A stretch of DNA of 64,000 nucleotides from Cryptomeria japonica (lineage: Eukaryota; Streptophyta; Pinopsida; Cupressales; Cupressaceae): the NCBI RefSeq assembly GCF_030272615.1, contig NC_081412.1, positions 478,803,657-478,867,656 on the forward strand. Reading direction: 5' to 3'. Of this stretch, positions 1 to 11,625 are shown in pieces (positions within the stretch are counted from its first letter, which is position 1; every line of letters starts with the position of its first letter). The notes below the pieces were generated by a model. The model worked only from the letters and a program-made list of their open reading frames with translations, had not been told where the DNA came from and made no database searches. Made by a program: the position numbers and the translations under genes.

Positions 1-2
1 CC

Positions 3-479
3 CTTGATATCCATGGTTATGTAGATTCAGATTGGGCAGGTGATATTGATAGCAGAAGATCCACCAGTGCTTATGTGTTTACTTTGTTTGGTGGTGCAAT
101 TAGTTGGATGAGTAAGCGACAGGCTGTGGTTGCTTTATCCACTACTGAAGCAGAGTATATGGCAGCTACTCATGCTTGTAAAGAGGCCATTTGGCTTAAG
201 AGACTATGTTCGGATATTGGAATAAAACAAGGTACAGTGACAATTTACTGTGACAGTCAGAGTGCAATTAGCCTAGCTAAGAACCCGACATTTCATGCCC
301 GGACCAAACATATTGATGTTCAGTATCATTTTGTTAGAGATATGGTCGAAGATGGTAGGGTGAAGCTGGTTAAGGTGGACACTTTGATGAATGTTGCAGA
401 TGCTTTAACTAAGGCTGTGAGCACAGAGAAGTTCAGATGGTGTTCAGAGTCTATGGGCCTTATGGCTCCTAGCAATTGA
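3..479 (+). CDS. Ty1/copia polyprotein, C-terminal RNase H (element A, partial)
   Basis: This is the 3' end of a copia pol gene, open at the left edge of the window. The reading frame starts at base 3 and runs to a TGA at 477-479 with no internal stop. Typical copia RNase H motifs appear in order: DSDWAGD near the start, [19 protein letters not shown] and [15 protein letters not shown]. The C-terminus ends in the usual DALTKA...FRWC pattern. RNase H removes the RNA strand of the RNA:DNA hybrid during reverse transcription in the cytoplasmic particle. A polypurine tract and an LTR follow, as expected for an LTR element. The rest of pol, gag and the 5' LTR lie outside the window, so activity cannot be judged. 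The family call is secure. Confidence 0.93.
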   Translation, partial: LDIHGYVDSDWAGDIDSRRSTSAYVFTLFGGAISWMSKRQAVVALSTTEAEYMAATHACKEAIWLKRLCSDIGIKQGTVTIYCDSQSAISLAKNPTFHARTKHIDVQYHFVRDMVEDGRVKLVKVDTLMNVADALTKAVSTEKFRWCSESMGLMAPSN

Positions 480-522
480 TTCATTGTGTTGACATTCCCT
501 TCCGCTCATGCAAGGTGTTCGA

Positions 523-535
523 CAAGTGGGAGATT
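523..535 (+). other. Polypurine tract of copia element A
   Basis: The purine-rich stretch AAGTGGGAGATTT lies directly before the LTR start TGTTGGGA. In LTR retrotransposons this tract primes plus-strand DNA synthesis. Its position between the pol stop and the LTR supports the LTR boundary. Confidence 0.8.
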
Positions 536-1417
536 TGTTGGGAAAAATGGTGTCTCAACCTTGCATTTATGCGAGGTTACTATTTATAGTAAGTTTTTAT
601 TTGAGCACGAAATGGTGCGAAACTCTCCCTGAAGCTTCTGGTTGGCTAGATAAGCATTCCGGTAAAGTTGCGTCGCAAGGTCACAGCTAGTTTTGAAGAT
701 ATTAAAGTTTTCGTCTTGGAGGGGTGCAATAAAATGTTTAAACTTAATTTTGGGGACTTTAGAGGCTCTGAAATGCCCTAAAAAGTTGTCGTAACCGGCG
801 AGGTGATAGAGCACTTCGCGAGCTTTCCGGCGCTTCAAACGGTTCGTCAATCGGACACCCGGTTCTCAAGTTATGGCCTCCGGAAGTTTGTACTCTTGAA
901 ATAGGAAAAATAATTTGTATCGAATACATAAATGAGCTGTAAAAGGGAGCGACACGTGTTGATGTGTGCTTTAACATGTCATAGGGCATCTAGAAGGGAG
1001 ATAAGGTCGGCTACACCTTATTGGGTGGTTTTAGCCCATGGTTTTGTAATACCGTTTGACGGTTTCTTGTATTGTATCTCCTAGTTATGAGGTGTGTGAG
1101 ATAGAGGTTGTGTGTAAGAGTCTTATGGCTATTGAGTTGCCTCTGAATCTCTGATTAGTGGTACTCCTGCGAAGAGCTTGCTCTGCAAGTATTTTGTAAT
1201 CTGTTTTTGATTGCTGAATAAAATATTGAGCTGCTTTTGGAGGGTGGGGTTTTTCTCCCGAAAGGGTTTTCCCCACGTAAATCATTGTGTTGTGGTATGA
1301 TTGCTATTATATCTATTTCTATTTTCTGTAACTGTTGTAATGATCTGAAAAAGTTTTGCATTACCCTCCTCTCAAGGTTAGTGTAGGAAGTTGTTTCCAC
1401 TACTTAACTTCCTTACA
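536..1417 (+). repeat. 3' LTR of copia element A
   Basis: The LTR starts with TGTTGGGAA and ends with TTCCTTACA; these short ends are nearly inverted copies of each other and carry the canonical TG...CA. It is 882 bp long and directly follows a polypurine tract. Near its 3' end (about 1265-1302) it has a module, TTTTCCCCACGTAAATCAT followed by GTGTTGTGGTATGATTG, that also occurs in the LTRs of copia elements J, H and M. The matching 5' LTR is outside the window. Short open frames on both strands here are chance. Confidence 0.85.
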
Positions 1418-3929
1418 AAGTGAAGATAGAAGATTATTAGGATCAAATTATAATGCCAGGAATTTAAGTAATATAAGTTTTAATGAGGTATTTTTTTTAT
1501 AGTTCTATTATAATACAAGATTCAAACTCAAATAAGAATATAAAGTAAGTTTGTTTTTTAAATTATAATTAGAATCGATTTTAATTAAAAGGGCATTTTT
1601 ACTTAGTTGAAATGAAAATCAAATCACAATGAAAATAATCTAAAAGAGATACACTTAGATTGCAACCAAAAGAGTATTAGATAATATGGACCTAATGTAT
1701 TGAATACCACTTACAATCACGTGGATCCTAGTAAATCAATGTCCTTCCATAAAAACTGGGTCAAGATAAAAACCAGCTAAGAAAAATCACCACAACTCAT
1801 GGTCATACCATCAAGCCACATGACAAAGATTGGACATCCAAGACAAACATCATTGTGTGTCCCTATACCATAGATTTTTATTAGATCTAGTGCTTTAGAT
1901 TTTGTATTTTCTTTCTCTTGCTTGTATGTGATTTCTTTCATCTTTTTACAATAATTTTTATAGCAAGCAAATGCCCTTTGTTAATGAATATAGAATTTGT
2001 TACTTCTTTTAATGTGTTAAATAGAAATGTGTTAGTATGGATTTCTCCTTTATGTTTAAAAACAAGATAAAACATGTAGTGAAATTATGTTGATAATCTC
2101 ATGCATCCAAATAAACAAATAACAATAAATTAAAGACAAAAATGGATAACAAAATAGATGCAAACCATAACTCAAGAATTATGTGGAGAAACCCTTTCAT
2201 GAAAAAACTCCACACCCAAAGAGATCCTAGACTACATCAATGCAACTTCTCTACTTCAATTTCTCCAGCACTTCTTTGCTTCTATTAATAACATATGTTT
2301 CCTTCAACTCAAGCACTAAATAAATAGACATGAGAGAAACCATAAATCACAAATGTTTTTGAAAACCACTTAGGCACAAATCACAAAAAATAGAAAGCTT
2401 CCTCTTTCAACTTGTGTTTGTATCTGCCTTTGAAAGATCTTCCTTGTCTTAGAAAACTTTCATTATCTTTCCCCTTTTTCATACTCTTACTATTTTTTAT
2501 TACAATTTGTCACAATTGCATTTAGTAACTTTCATGACAACTCGAAGATAATTATAATTTTTTAATTAATAAATTAATTCAAAAATAGCAATAGCAAGGT
2601 TGAGTCATTTTCTCAACACTTTAATCCTATATAAGGAGAAAGAACTTGTGAAATATATATGTTTTTAAATTAATGCTAAAAAATGTCTCTAAATACTAGT
2701 ATAACATAATATTTTGTAAAGTATCTCCTTAGTTAGCTTAAGGCACGAAAGGTGACAAATTGGACAATTCTAAATCAGTGTTAAACTTAAACCCAACAAA
2801 ACACCTTAAGGTAAATAGATTGTTAGATTCGAGTGATGAATAGTCTTATGAAGGTAGATGCATGGATAAATTTCAGAAGTGTGCAAGGCTAAGGTGAATG
2901 TACTTAAGTATGTGTATCTAAGAATAAGGTGGATGCTAAATATGAAGGGATGCGTGTGTATAGAGATGGGTAAAAGTGCGATGAATGAGCCCAACTTTGT
3001 ACATGGTTGTACCATCTATCAGTATATACATATACATAACGATAGTTCTTCAAAATGGAGAAAAATGGGAAATTGCATGGCTATGTAAATTTCCCCATTA
3101 CATTTTGCTACATCTTTGAGGTGCATGTGTATCCTAATATTATTTTGCATATAAAAACAGATAAAATTCACACAAAAACATATAAAGTAAATATTCAACA
3201 TCAAAAGACACAAAAGGAAATGTGTCATTATGTCCTTTAGTATGTGTTCTTCACAATACCTACAAAGTAGACAAAAGGGGTATAATGCGTAATTTTCTTC
3301 TCACAAGTGAAAATTAGGTACAAAATAGTTATTTTCCAATCATATATGAAATATGATTAGTAGGAAATTAATATAAATTTGAAATCCACCTATTTAAAAG
3401 CTAGTAGTGGTATGTTTGTTGCAGTAAGCTTCATGGGATGACAAGGTGTGATAAATGTTGTATATATACATAACAATGAGTCTAGCTTTAGCACCTATCA
3501 CAACCTAAAAGATCAATATATCTTGATGTAAAAAATTCAAGGAGTATGTTTTATCAATAATATTCCTATTTTCAACTTTCAATAAGTGGCAAGCGTTACA
3601 AATACTATCATGAAAGTAATTATCAAATCTATAGAAAAGAATGTATGCATACATGGAACATGTAATAAATAAATAAAAAAGAATACATCTTGTGTTGAGT
3701 GCTATAATATAGATAGAATGATAAAGTGTTATAAGTATATATCAGTTGAATATATGATTTAGAAGGTAATTGTCTCCTAGTATGGGAAGTCAAAATGATG
3801 AAGTGGCCTATAATGGCTAAAAGCACCCATGGTAATTTACAAATGGCATATTTGCCTAAAATGGTATCTAAGATAATTATCACAAATTAATGTGTGTAAG
3901 AAGATAAGTCTATAATGGACACAGTTAAA
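1418..3929. other. AT-rich relic DNA, no gene recognised
   Basis: No coding region could be supported. Frames of 60-85 codons occur on both strands but have low-complexity or random composition. From about 2150 to 2480 the minus strand resembles the 3' part of a plant copia LTR, with a GGGTTTCTCCACATAATTC-like module and GGTTTGCATC. This may be an old reverse-orientation LTR. Confidence 0.5.
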
Positions 3930-4235
3930 TATTCTAAAGTTTAGGTACGAGGTGACACTCGACACCAATCCTGACATCAATTTCATTTGCAGTGAATGTC
4001 CCTAACCTTAAGCTTATTGTTCTTCCATAGAAGTCGTAAACCATCTAAGGCACCTACGACCTCACTGAAGCTTCCTTTCCATCCTTTGAAATACTTAGAG
4101 TGTCTACTTCCACTTCCGATATTTGGTTTCCTAAATTAGCACAATATCGCATGACAAGTTTTTCAGTTGGCGCCTAATCATTCATTTCTTGTTAGGGGCA
4201 TTTAAGCCCCTAATATTCCATATGAGGATCTGCAT
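3930..4235 (-). pseudogene. LINE (non-LTR retrotransposon) endonuclease N-terminal relic
   Basis: Read leftwards from an ATG at 4235-4233, the minus strand gives MQILIWNIRGLN, then about 20 residues later IRRQLKNLSCDIVLI and ETK. This is the start of the APE-type endonuclease of plant L1-like LINEs, where the WNIRGLN block and the later ETK (catalytic Glu) are hallmarks. Stops interrupt it after about 17 and 35 codons, and similarity fades near 3930 after a degraded glycine-rich stretch and LRLLW. No RT domain follows on either side, so this is a short dead fragment. Confidence 0.65.
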
Positions 4236-5224
4236 TTCCCTCCAAGTAGGAACAATGTAATGTTTGGGGGAAGGTGTGATACCTTGGTGTATTAGGGGTA
4301 TATGGTAAGGAAATAGCTATGAAATCCTTGTATGTGATAAAGAAAAGGAATGATATCCTCCAATGTAAGAATGCAGCCATAAAGGTACAAGAAATATAAA
4401 GAGGGATAACATGACATCCTTAATGTAAAGATATAACATGGTAACATCAAGTGTCATATGGGAAGAAATTATACCTCTTTAGGATAATGATCAATTTATA
4501 TGAGGAATACTATTAAATTGTAATATAATAATGTAAACTCAATAAGTGAATCTAAAACTAATATTTTAACCACTATAGACTCCATATGTAGGCTCTAAGT
4601 AAGCATGACCTATTAATCTAAGCTTAATGTAAACTCAATAAATGAATTCAAAATTTTAATATATCAATATAAGTTTAAAATATGTGAGCTCTAATTAAAC
4701 GTAACATAATACTATGAGATAAATGTCATGCTAAAATACTAGCCTAAATAAATACATAACCTAAATGAAAATTTAAAATTGAACATAAAACAATGAGGAC
4801 ATAGAAAATAAAAGTGGTGGAAAAGACACAAGAAAAGAAAAAAACCTAAGTGGAAGAATGAGGCAAAAGGAAAAGTTATATGAACCAAAAAAATATGAAA
4901 AGGTAAATAAGACAAAAAAATCCTTCCATACCAACAAATATTTCCCCTTAGTCCAGGGTAACAATTACATGAAAAAAAAATATGGGGATAAATAAGTATG
5001 AAAAATACAATAAAAAATAATAAAAGTATATATAAAATAAATAAAAATCAAAGAGATAAAGTGTACTTACATAGGAGAGTGGAAAACCTTCATGTAGTAT
5101 AAAAATAAAGGAATTCAATGTAGATATTTTGCCTAATCTTTCTTGTAACAAATTAATGAAGGAGGAGAATGAGTTGAGTGGAATTTGCAGGAGAAAATAT
5201 CAAAAAAATAAAATGGAGGAGTTA
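4236..5224. other. AT-rich sequence without a recognisable gene
   Basis: The stretch is A-rich on the plus strand, especially 4770-5060, which makes long F/Y/L-rich open frames on the minus strand. I treat these as composition artefacts. No repeat family was recognised. Confidence 0.5.
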
Positions 5225-6787
5225 CTTTGTAATCCTAACCTCCTTATTTGATTCACTATTTGGAGGAACATCTTGGATAGTAGAAACTTCATCTATAAAG
5301 AGGAGATTTTGGAAACTGGGAGCCAACCTTTCTATAAAATTCTAGGAGGATAAGTTTATTTGGATTCCCTTCTTTCAATTGTTGAATGGGATAAATCTTT
5401 GAAAGAAACTTATGTAAGATTTTCTAAAGAAGACTATATAGAGACAATCCTTCATAAATAACTTCATTCCCAATGCAATATGAGCTATCATAGATCCACA
5501 AGTTGTCACGTTGAATCTCTCCAACATTGAATTCACATACTTACTCTAGCTTAACCAAATCTTTCTATTAACTTTGTCACTTTCGATATCCATTCCTAGA
5601 ATGTACCTATCTGCACTTAGATCTTTCATCTTAAACTGTGTTGACAACTAAGAATTCAAACTAGAAATCAATTATTAATTCCCAAACACTAAAATATCAT
5701 CCATGTACAATGTAATGATAATACAACCATTATTAGTTTAAAAGTAAGTACAATGATTGGATTTAGACCTCTGAAATACCAAACCCAATACATAGGTATC
5801 AAAATTTTGATACTGCGTCTTAGGAGACTATTTCAGCCATACAAAGACTCTTTCAACTTGCAACCAGATGTTATTTACCTTTCACCACAAAATGATTTAG
5901 TTGCAACATGTAAATCTCTTCCTATAAATCACCATGAAGGAATGTTGTCTTCACATTCCTTTGCTTGATTTCCCAATTATGAACTATAGAAACTGATAAC
6001 AGGAACCAAATATATTTCAGCTTTGCAACAAGAGAGAACATCTCACCATAATCTATTCCCTCAATCTAGGAATACTCCTTCATGACCAACCATGCTTTAT
6101 GCTTCTGAACACTACCATTAAGACCCAACTTTTTCTTGAACACCGACTTACATCCCGCATGCTTACATCCTTTAATCAAAGGTTCTAGATCCCATGTATT
6201 CTTCTTCTTGAAAGATGTAATCTCACCATTCATGGCTTCTACTAGGAATTTGCATCACTCATACCCATAGGCTCTCTAATAGTCCTAGGCTCATCAATGT
6301 TAGCCATCAAGGCAAAAATACAACTAGAATATAATGTAATGAATAACCAAACCTAATTATTTATTTTTTGATTCTTCTAGACCTCTTCAAAGGGTGAGGT
6401 GGAGGTTCTTCATCTTCTTCTAGACTTTCAGAGCTGCTAAAGTTATCCTCGTCATCAAGTCCACTAGGACCTTGTAGTTATTATTTCTAAGAGGTAGAAG
6501 GAATCTAAACTACCTTCTTAAATTTTGTTTCTCCTCTTTCTTTAGCTGCAACTCAACAAAGGAAGGTTTCATCTCTCTAAAAATTGTAGTTCTACTATTG
6601 AGAACCTTTCTTTGTCACTAGATCCCAAATCTTGTACCCTTTTACACCAACACCATAGTTAATAAAGATACACAAGTAACAAACTTGTTCTCCAACTTAG
6701 ATCTTTTTTCACTTGGAATATTAGCATAAGATTCACAACCAAATTTTTAGTGATGTCTTGTAGAAGGCTTCTTTCCCAACTACACCT
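5225..6787 (-). pseudogene. Ty1/copia pol relic B, part 1: integrase C-terminus and RT
   Basis: Reading leftwards from 6787, the minus strand shows in broken frames the tail of copia integrase (FGCESYANIPSEKRSKLENK), a linker ending EEPPPHPLKRSRR, and the RT start (HKAWLVMKEYS, GIDYGEMFS, TTFLHGDL, EEIYM). Next comes a damaged YVDD region at about 5700 (LYMDDILVFG-like), then LSTQFKMKDL and SKYVNSMLERFN. Similarity is lost near 5230. Many stops and frame changes make it non-functional. It is directly continued by 18736-19435, from which it was separated when element C inserted. No LTR could be assigned. Confidence 0.8.
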
Positions 6788-7833
6788 TGTATACACCTAA
6801 AAATGGTCTGAAGATAGTAAATTAAATACGCAGTTAGTTGATTAATTCCCCTTCCCAATTAATTGAATTCACAAGCAATTTAATTAATTTCTCTATTCAT
6901 CTACTAGTAAATAAATCTAAATGATTTATTTATATAGTTCATCTCATATCCCCCTTTGATTAATTAATTCTAAATTAATTAATGTCTCCCCATATTAATC
7001 AATTCTTCTAATCCCTAATTAAGATTAACAAACTCAAGTTTGTTGAGATTAATTACCATTTTCCAATTATTTGAATTTCTAAATTCAAATAAACACATGG
7101 CTCCTAGCTTTAACCACCTAACCTAACCATCCCCTAGCTTAACCTATTCAATCTAATCTTGGGTCTAACTAACCCTATCCTATCTTGCACATTCTAACCT
7201 CCTTATCCTAACCTCCCATGGTGTGGATATTCTCTCCTTGAGACACATGTCTCCTCCCTTGGACACTTGCCCTCTCATGAGCAAGGCTCCTTGACACTTG
7301 TCACCACAGAGATGACAAGCGTCCCTTCCTTCAACCTCTTCTCCAACTTCCTCAATCTTGGCCCTTGATATCTTTAGATCAAATCTAGACCGTCGATTCC
7401 TGCCACCTCAGCTTTGGCCTTGGAATTCCTATAAATATCCCTCATTTTGGAGCAATATGGATCCCATCTCATATCAATTTAGACATCATTACTATAGGCA
7501 ATTTGCATTTCAATTATCTAGTAATTAGCTTTTGGATTTATCATAGCATATTAATCTAGTTTCTTAAATCATGCATTTCATATCATCTCCATAGTCAATC
7601 ATGATCAAATAGCTACTCAACTCTTGAGTTGTCACTTTGGAGGTCATTGCTCCATTGAGAGCCCATCAATCCAACACCTTCAAGGTCCTCAAGAATAGAG
7701 GAAAATGGGACATTTCAAGGAAGGCTTATGGTTTGCATCTTTGATTTAGTTTTGAAATTAAGCTTTTCAATTATACTTTATTGTCTCATTATATGTGTAT
7801 ACCTCTTATACTAACAACATTTTTAGCATCACA
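6788..7833 (+). repeat. 5' LTR of element C
   Basis: This 1,046-bp LTR is bounded by TGTATACACC and AGCATCACA and is nearly identical to 17690-18735. The first half is AT-rich with TTAATTAA-like stretches; the middle is C-rich. A TATA-like CCTATAAATATCCC at about 7427-7441 is a plausible core promoter. A diverged minus-strand copy lies at 41881-42972. Confidence 0.95.
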
Positions 7834-7836
7834 TTT

Positions 7837-7857
7837 ATTGGCGCCCACCGTGGGGCC
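7837..7857 (+). other. Primer binding site of element C
   Basis: ATTGGCGCCCACCGTGGGGC lies three bases after the 5' LTR. A TGGCGCC start at this position is typical of primer binding sites of plant Ty3/gypsy elements, where the 3' end of a host tRNA primes minus-strand synthesis. I do not assign the tRNA. Confidence 0.8.
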
Positions 7858-8068
7858 TAGCCCCTTTGATCTTTAACAAGTTTTCTCACAGGAAATTTCA
7901 TTGACAGGTTGATTAGCTCCTCCAAAGTGCAGATTAGCTCTCTTGGGCTCTCGAATAGCGTTCTTGATCTCTATTGTGGCATTCTGACACCTCAAATGGC
8001 GTTTATGGGAGATTCCTCAATTCTGTTTTTATGTTTTTCTGTACTTTAGCATTTTAAGTCTGTACTTT

Positions 8069-8278
8069 AGCATTTTTGGTATGCATTGTGGTGTTTTTGG
8101 TACATTTGTTAGTGTTTTCAGTATATTTGACAACGTTTCTGGTTTTCAGAGCAGCGTTTCTGGTGTGCAGAACAATGTTTCAGGTGTGCAGATCAACGTT
8201 TCTGGTGTTCAGAGCATCGTTCTTGGCATATATGATGGTGTTCTTGGTCAATTTGATGGTGTTTTCAGTTTTTTATTA
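8069..8278 (+). repeat. 21-bp tandem repeat block 1 (leader of C)
   Basis: About ten 21-bp units, the clearest being AACGTTTCTGGTGTTCAGAGC. They keep the register seen in the six later blocks (AGC at 1-3, GGT near 10-12). The open frames through it arise because 21 is a multiple of three. Confidence 0.85.
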
Positions 8279-9286
8279 ATTTTGCAAATATTGTATGTTG
8301 CATTCCTCATTTCTGCTTCTGGACTATCATTTTCCTGAACTTAATTCGCAGATTGTTGGTTTTGCAGGTACTTATTTTGCTGTGAAAGACCGGAGTCATA
8401 AACTATTTCGCCGTCAAAGAATGCAACATAAACTACTAACTTTGTGTGCAGCCGCAGGATTTCACACTTATATTTGTTTAGGTGATTAGAAAACTAGACT
8501 CATCCTTTGCTTTCAATAGTGCATTTCTCTAGCAGGCCTGCCCTCCCGAGGAGTTATTAACTCTTAGCTCTTAAGGCCGGTGAGAGGGGAATGACCTAAG
8601 TGGGAATGGCTAACACCAAGTACTCCAACCCACTATAAAATAAATGTGTTTTTGATGAAAATCAAAGCAACGACAATGCTTGGGAATAGCTCTCCTTCGT
8701 ACCTTCGGGTATATCAAACCTTGGTTTTCAAGGCTGGGAGAACTCTTAATTGAGTTTATATCCCGACGTGCCGAACAAATCCCTTACTAGTTCCAAGTAA
8801 ATTAGAAGCTACCTGGTTTACCTCCGAACATTATTAAATTCTTAGTGCATGGAGGGGGAAGAAACTCTCCTTAAGATACTCACCATATGTCCCTCTTGAG
8901 TGTATGTGTGAACTCCCCTTTTGAGACCTTATTGCTAGGCTCATAACGGGACTCCACTAGCTCTCACAAAGGCAAAAACACAGGCGCCCTTTAGGGGGTG
9001 ACAAGGTTGTGTGAGCTGATAGGGTACCAAGTTGTGGGCTAAGAACTAATAATGAAGCCAATCTCCTTAGGATAGACTGATTGATGTGTTTTCAATTGTT
9101 CAAAACCTGTGAAAACTTGGGCTTTCTTTAAAGCTTCTTGAACATACACTTTATGTGTCCTTTAGGAAAAAAATACAATTTGAATTCTGTGTTTGTAAGT
9201 CAAGTCAAGATATCATCCATTGAAATACAACAAACATTGAAAAATCAAACTTCAAATGGTCAAATTCACAAGTTTCACAGCAGATT
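8279..9286 (+). other. Leader of element C between repeat blocks
   Basis: Non-repetitive leader sequence with no convincing coding region. No gag-like protein was found on either strand. The stretch 8520-9060 is less AT-rich and resembles untranslated leader of large Tat elements in style only. Confidence 0.5.
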
Positions 9287-9517
9287 AGCTCTATCAGTCC
9301 AAACAGTCGCATTCATAGTCCAAACATTAGCTCTTTTGGTCCAAACATTAGCTTTATCAGTCCAAACAGTTGCATTCATAGTCCAAACATTAGCTCTTTC
9401 AGTCCAAATATTAGCTCTTTCAATCCAAACAGTCGCATCTAAAGTTCAAAGAGTCACACCTATGGTCCAAACAATTGCATTTTTAGTCCAAACGTCAGCT
9501 CTCTTGGTGTGAATGTC
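9287..9517 (+). repeat. 21-bp tandem repeat block 2 (leader of C)
   Basis: Eleven 21-bp units of the types AGCTCTTTCAGTCCAAACAGT and TGCATTCATAGTCCAAACATT, in uninterrupted register. It corresponds to the larger block at 10528-10975 in a roughly 1.45-kb duplication. Confidence 0.9.
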
Positions 9518-9562
9518 AAATTTATCATATTTCAACATTAACTCTCTAAAGTTGAGCACATT

Positions 9563-9709
9563 AGAGTTTTTGGTCAGTTTAGTAGCGTTTCTAGTAAGCT
9601 TGCCAGCATTTCTGGTCAGTTTAGCAGCGTTTCTGGTCAGTACAGTAGAGTTCCTGGTCTAAATAGTAGCTCTCTTGGTCTAAAGGTCAGCTCCCTTGGT
9701 CAAATCAAC
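9563..9709 (+). repeat. 21-bp tandem repeat block 3, mixed types
   Basis: Seven units in one register. The array starts with the GTTTCTGGTCAG type and passes into the CTCTTGGTCTAAA type without a break. This shows that both sequence types derive from one 21-bp unit. Confidence 0.88.
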
Positions 9710-9908
9710 AACTCTTGTGAGTTGCATGTCAAATTGCTCATGTTGCAACATCAAATCTCCTAGTTGGTACTTGCTAGGTCTACATATCCATTTTTTGAGT
9801 CTAAAAATCACAAAGTTGGGTCAAAATTGAAATCTCTTAAGTTCAAACACTTAATTTACTAAGTCTACACATTATCATTTGAACTTTTTAGTCACTGTAT
9901 TGCAGAAC

Positions 9909-10181
9909 AGCATTTCTGGTCTGTCCGTCAGCGTTTCTAGTCTGTCTGTTAGCGTTTCTGGTCTGTCTGGCAGCGTTTCTGGTTTATCTGTCAGCATTTC
10001 TGGTCTATCTGTCAGCGTTTTTGGTCTGTCTGTTAGCGTTTCTGGTCTTTTTGTCAGCGTTTCTGGTCTGTCTCTTAGTGTTTCTGGTTAGTTTAGCAGT
10101 GTTTTTGGTAAGTTTGTCAGTGTTTCTGGTTAGTATAGCAGAGTTCCTAGTCAGTTTATTAGCATTTCTGGTAAACTACAT
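9909..10181 (+). repeat. 21-bp tandem repeat block 4 (leader of C)
   Basis: Thirteen units with consensus AGCGTTTCTGGTCTGTCTGTC. The last units drift to GGTTAGTATAGC. It is followed by a flank (AAATCAGAAAACAAAAATAA) that recurs after block 7. Confidence 0.92.
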
Positions 10182-10527
10182 CAAAATCAGAAAACAAAAA
10201 TAACCCATTTCTCAAACAGTCAGACATAGAGAGTAGGTCATCTTGCTGGGTCATTCAATCAGGTTATCTTCTGTCAAAACAGATTCAAGAACAAGACACA
10301 CAAAGGTCTCAAGTTTTCACCCCAAACAAGTTAAAGATCAAACACCTTAAAGTGCAACATCACATTGCCTTTGATAAACTGATCATTCAAACATAGTTTC
10401 TCATCAGGATATATCATCCTTTAATCATGAAACTACAACGCTTGATCGAAATAACCTCGTTCTCTATGTTCTCCATGGGCTTGATTTGTGTGTGCCTTGC
10501 TCATGTTGTTGGGATCTAGTACAAGTT

Positions 10528-10975
10528 AGCTCTTTCAGTCCAAACAGTCGCATATACGGTCCAAACGGTCGCACATACGGTTCAAACAGTCGCACATACA
10601 GTCCAAACGATTGCACATACGGTTCAAACAGTCGCACCTACAGTCCAAATAGTCGCACCTACAGATTAGCTCTTTCTGTCCAAACAGTTGCACATACGGT
10701 TCAAATGGTCGCACATACGGTTCAAACAGTTGCACATACGATCCAAATGGTCGCACCTACGATCCAAATAGTCGCACCTATAGATTATCTCTTTCGGTGC
10801 AAACAGTCGCACATACGGTTCAAACGGTCAGACATACGGTTCAAACAGTCGCACATACGGTCCAAATGGTCGCACCTGCGGTTCAAACAGTCGCACCTAC
10901 GATCCAAATAGTCGCACCTACAGTCCAAACAGTCGCTCTTCTAGTTTAAATGTCATCTCTCTTGGTATGAATGTT
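10528..10975 (+). repeat. 21-bp tandem repeat block 5 with higher-order structure
   Basis: About twenty units, mainly CGCACATACGGTTCAAACAGT. The array is divided into sub-blocks, each opening with an AGCTCTTTC or ATCTCTTTC unit at 10528, 10668 and 10787. The sub-blocks are separated by a truncated 14-bp unit ending AGATT, so the spacing is 6 or 5 full units plus 14 bp. This is a higher-order repeat. Confidence 0.92.
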
Positions 10976-11111
10976 AGATTTTTCATATTTCAACATTAAC
11001 TCTCCAAGGTTGAGCTTGTTAGGTATAAACATCAATTTTTTCATTCTACACATTAACTCTTGGGGTCAAAATAATCATTGTATAAGTTCTAACATCACTA
11101 GTTTAAGCTTC

Positions 11112-11237
11112 AGAGTTCTTGGTCTAAACGTCGGCACTCTTGGTCTAAATGTCAGCTCTCTTGGTCTAAACCTCAGCTCTTACGGTCTAAATGCCAACTC
11201 TCTTGGTCTAAACGTCAGCTCTTTTGGGTTGAATGTC
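11112..11237 (+). repeat. 21-bp tandem repeat block 6 (leader of C)
   Basis: Six units with consensus AGCTCTCTTGGTCTAAACGTC, in the same register as the other blocks. Confidence 0.9.
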
Positions 11238-11416
11238 AAATTACTCATGTTTGAACACTAAATCTCCTAGTATGCACTTGCTAGGCCTAAATTTCAGTTA
11301 TCTGAGTCTAAAAATAAAAAAGATAGGTCAAAGCAACAATCTCCTAAGTTCAAACACCTAATTTGTTGAGTCTAAACATCACTATTTTGAACTTTAGAGT
11401 CATTGCACTACATAAT

Positions 11417-11625
11417 AGCATTTTTGGTATGTTCCTCAGCGTTCTGGTCAATATAGCAGCATTTCTGGTCTATCTGTCAGCATTTCTGGTTAGTATAGCA
11501 GTGTTTCTGGTCAGTTTGTCAGCACTTCTGGTCCATATAGCAGTGTTTCTAGTTAGTTTAGTAGCGTTTCTGGTCCGTATAGTAGCGTTTCGGGTTATTT
11601 TGTCAGCGTTTATGGTAAACTGCAT
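11417..11625 (+). repeat. 21-bp tandem repeat block 7 (leader of C)
   Basis: About ten units of the AGCGTTTCTGGTCNRTNTRNC type, one with a single-base deletion. It corresponds to block 4 within the roughly 1.45-kb duplication, including the same downstream flank. Confidence 0.9.

Noticed and set aside
508-1400. Open frames on both strands downstream of copia RNase H
   Set aside because: They lie inside the 3' LTR, overlap one another and show no domain.
4773-5151. F/Y/L-rich minus-strand frames like membrane proteins
   Set aside because: They result from A-rich plus-strand sequence; no conserved motif or gene context.
8069-11625. Regular short repeats that might suggest a CRISPR array
   Set aside because: The units are directly adjacent with no unique spacers, and the context is a plant LTR retrotransposon.
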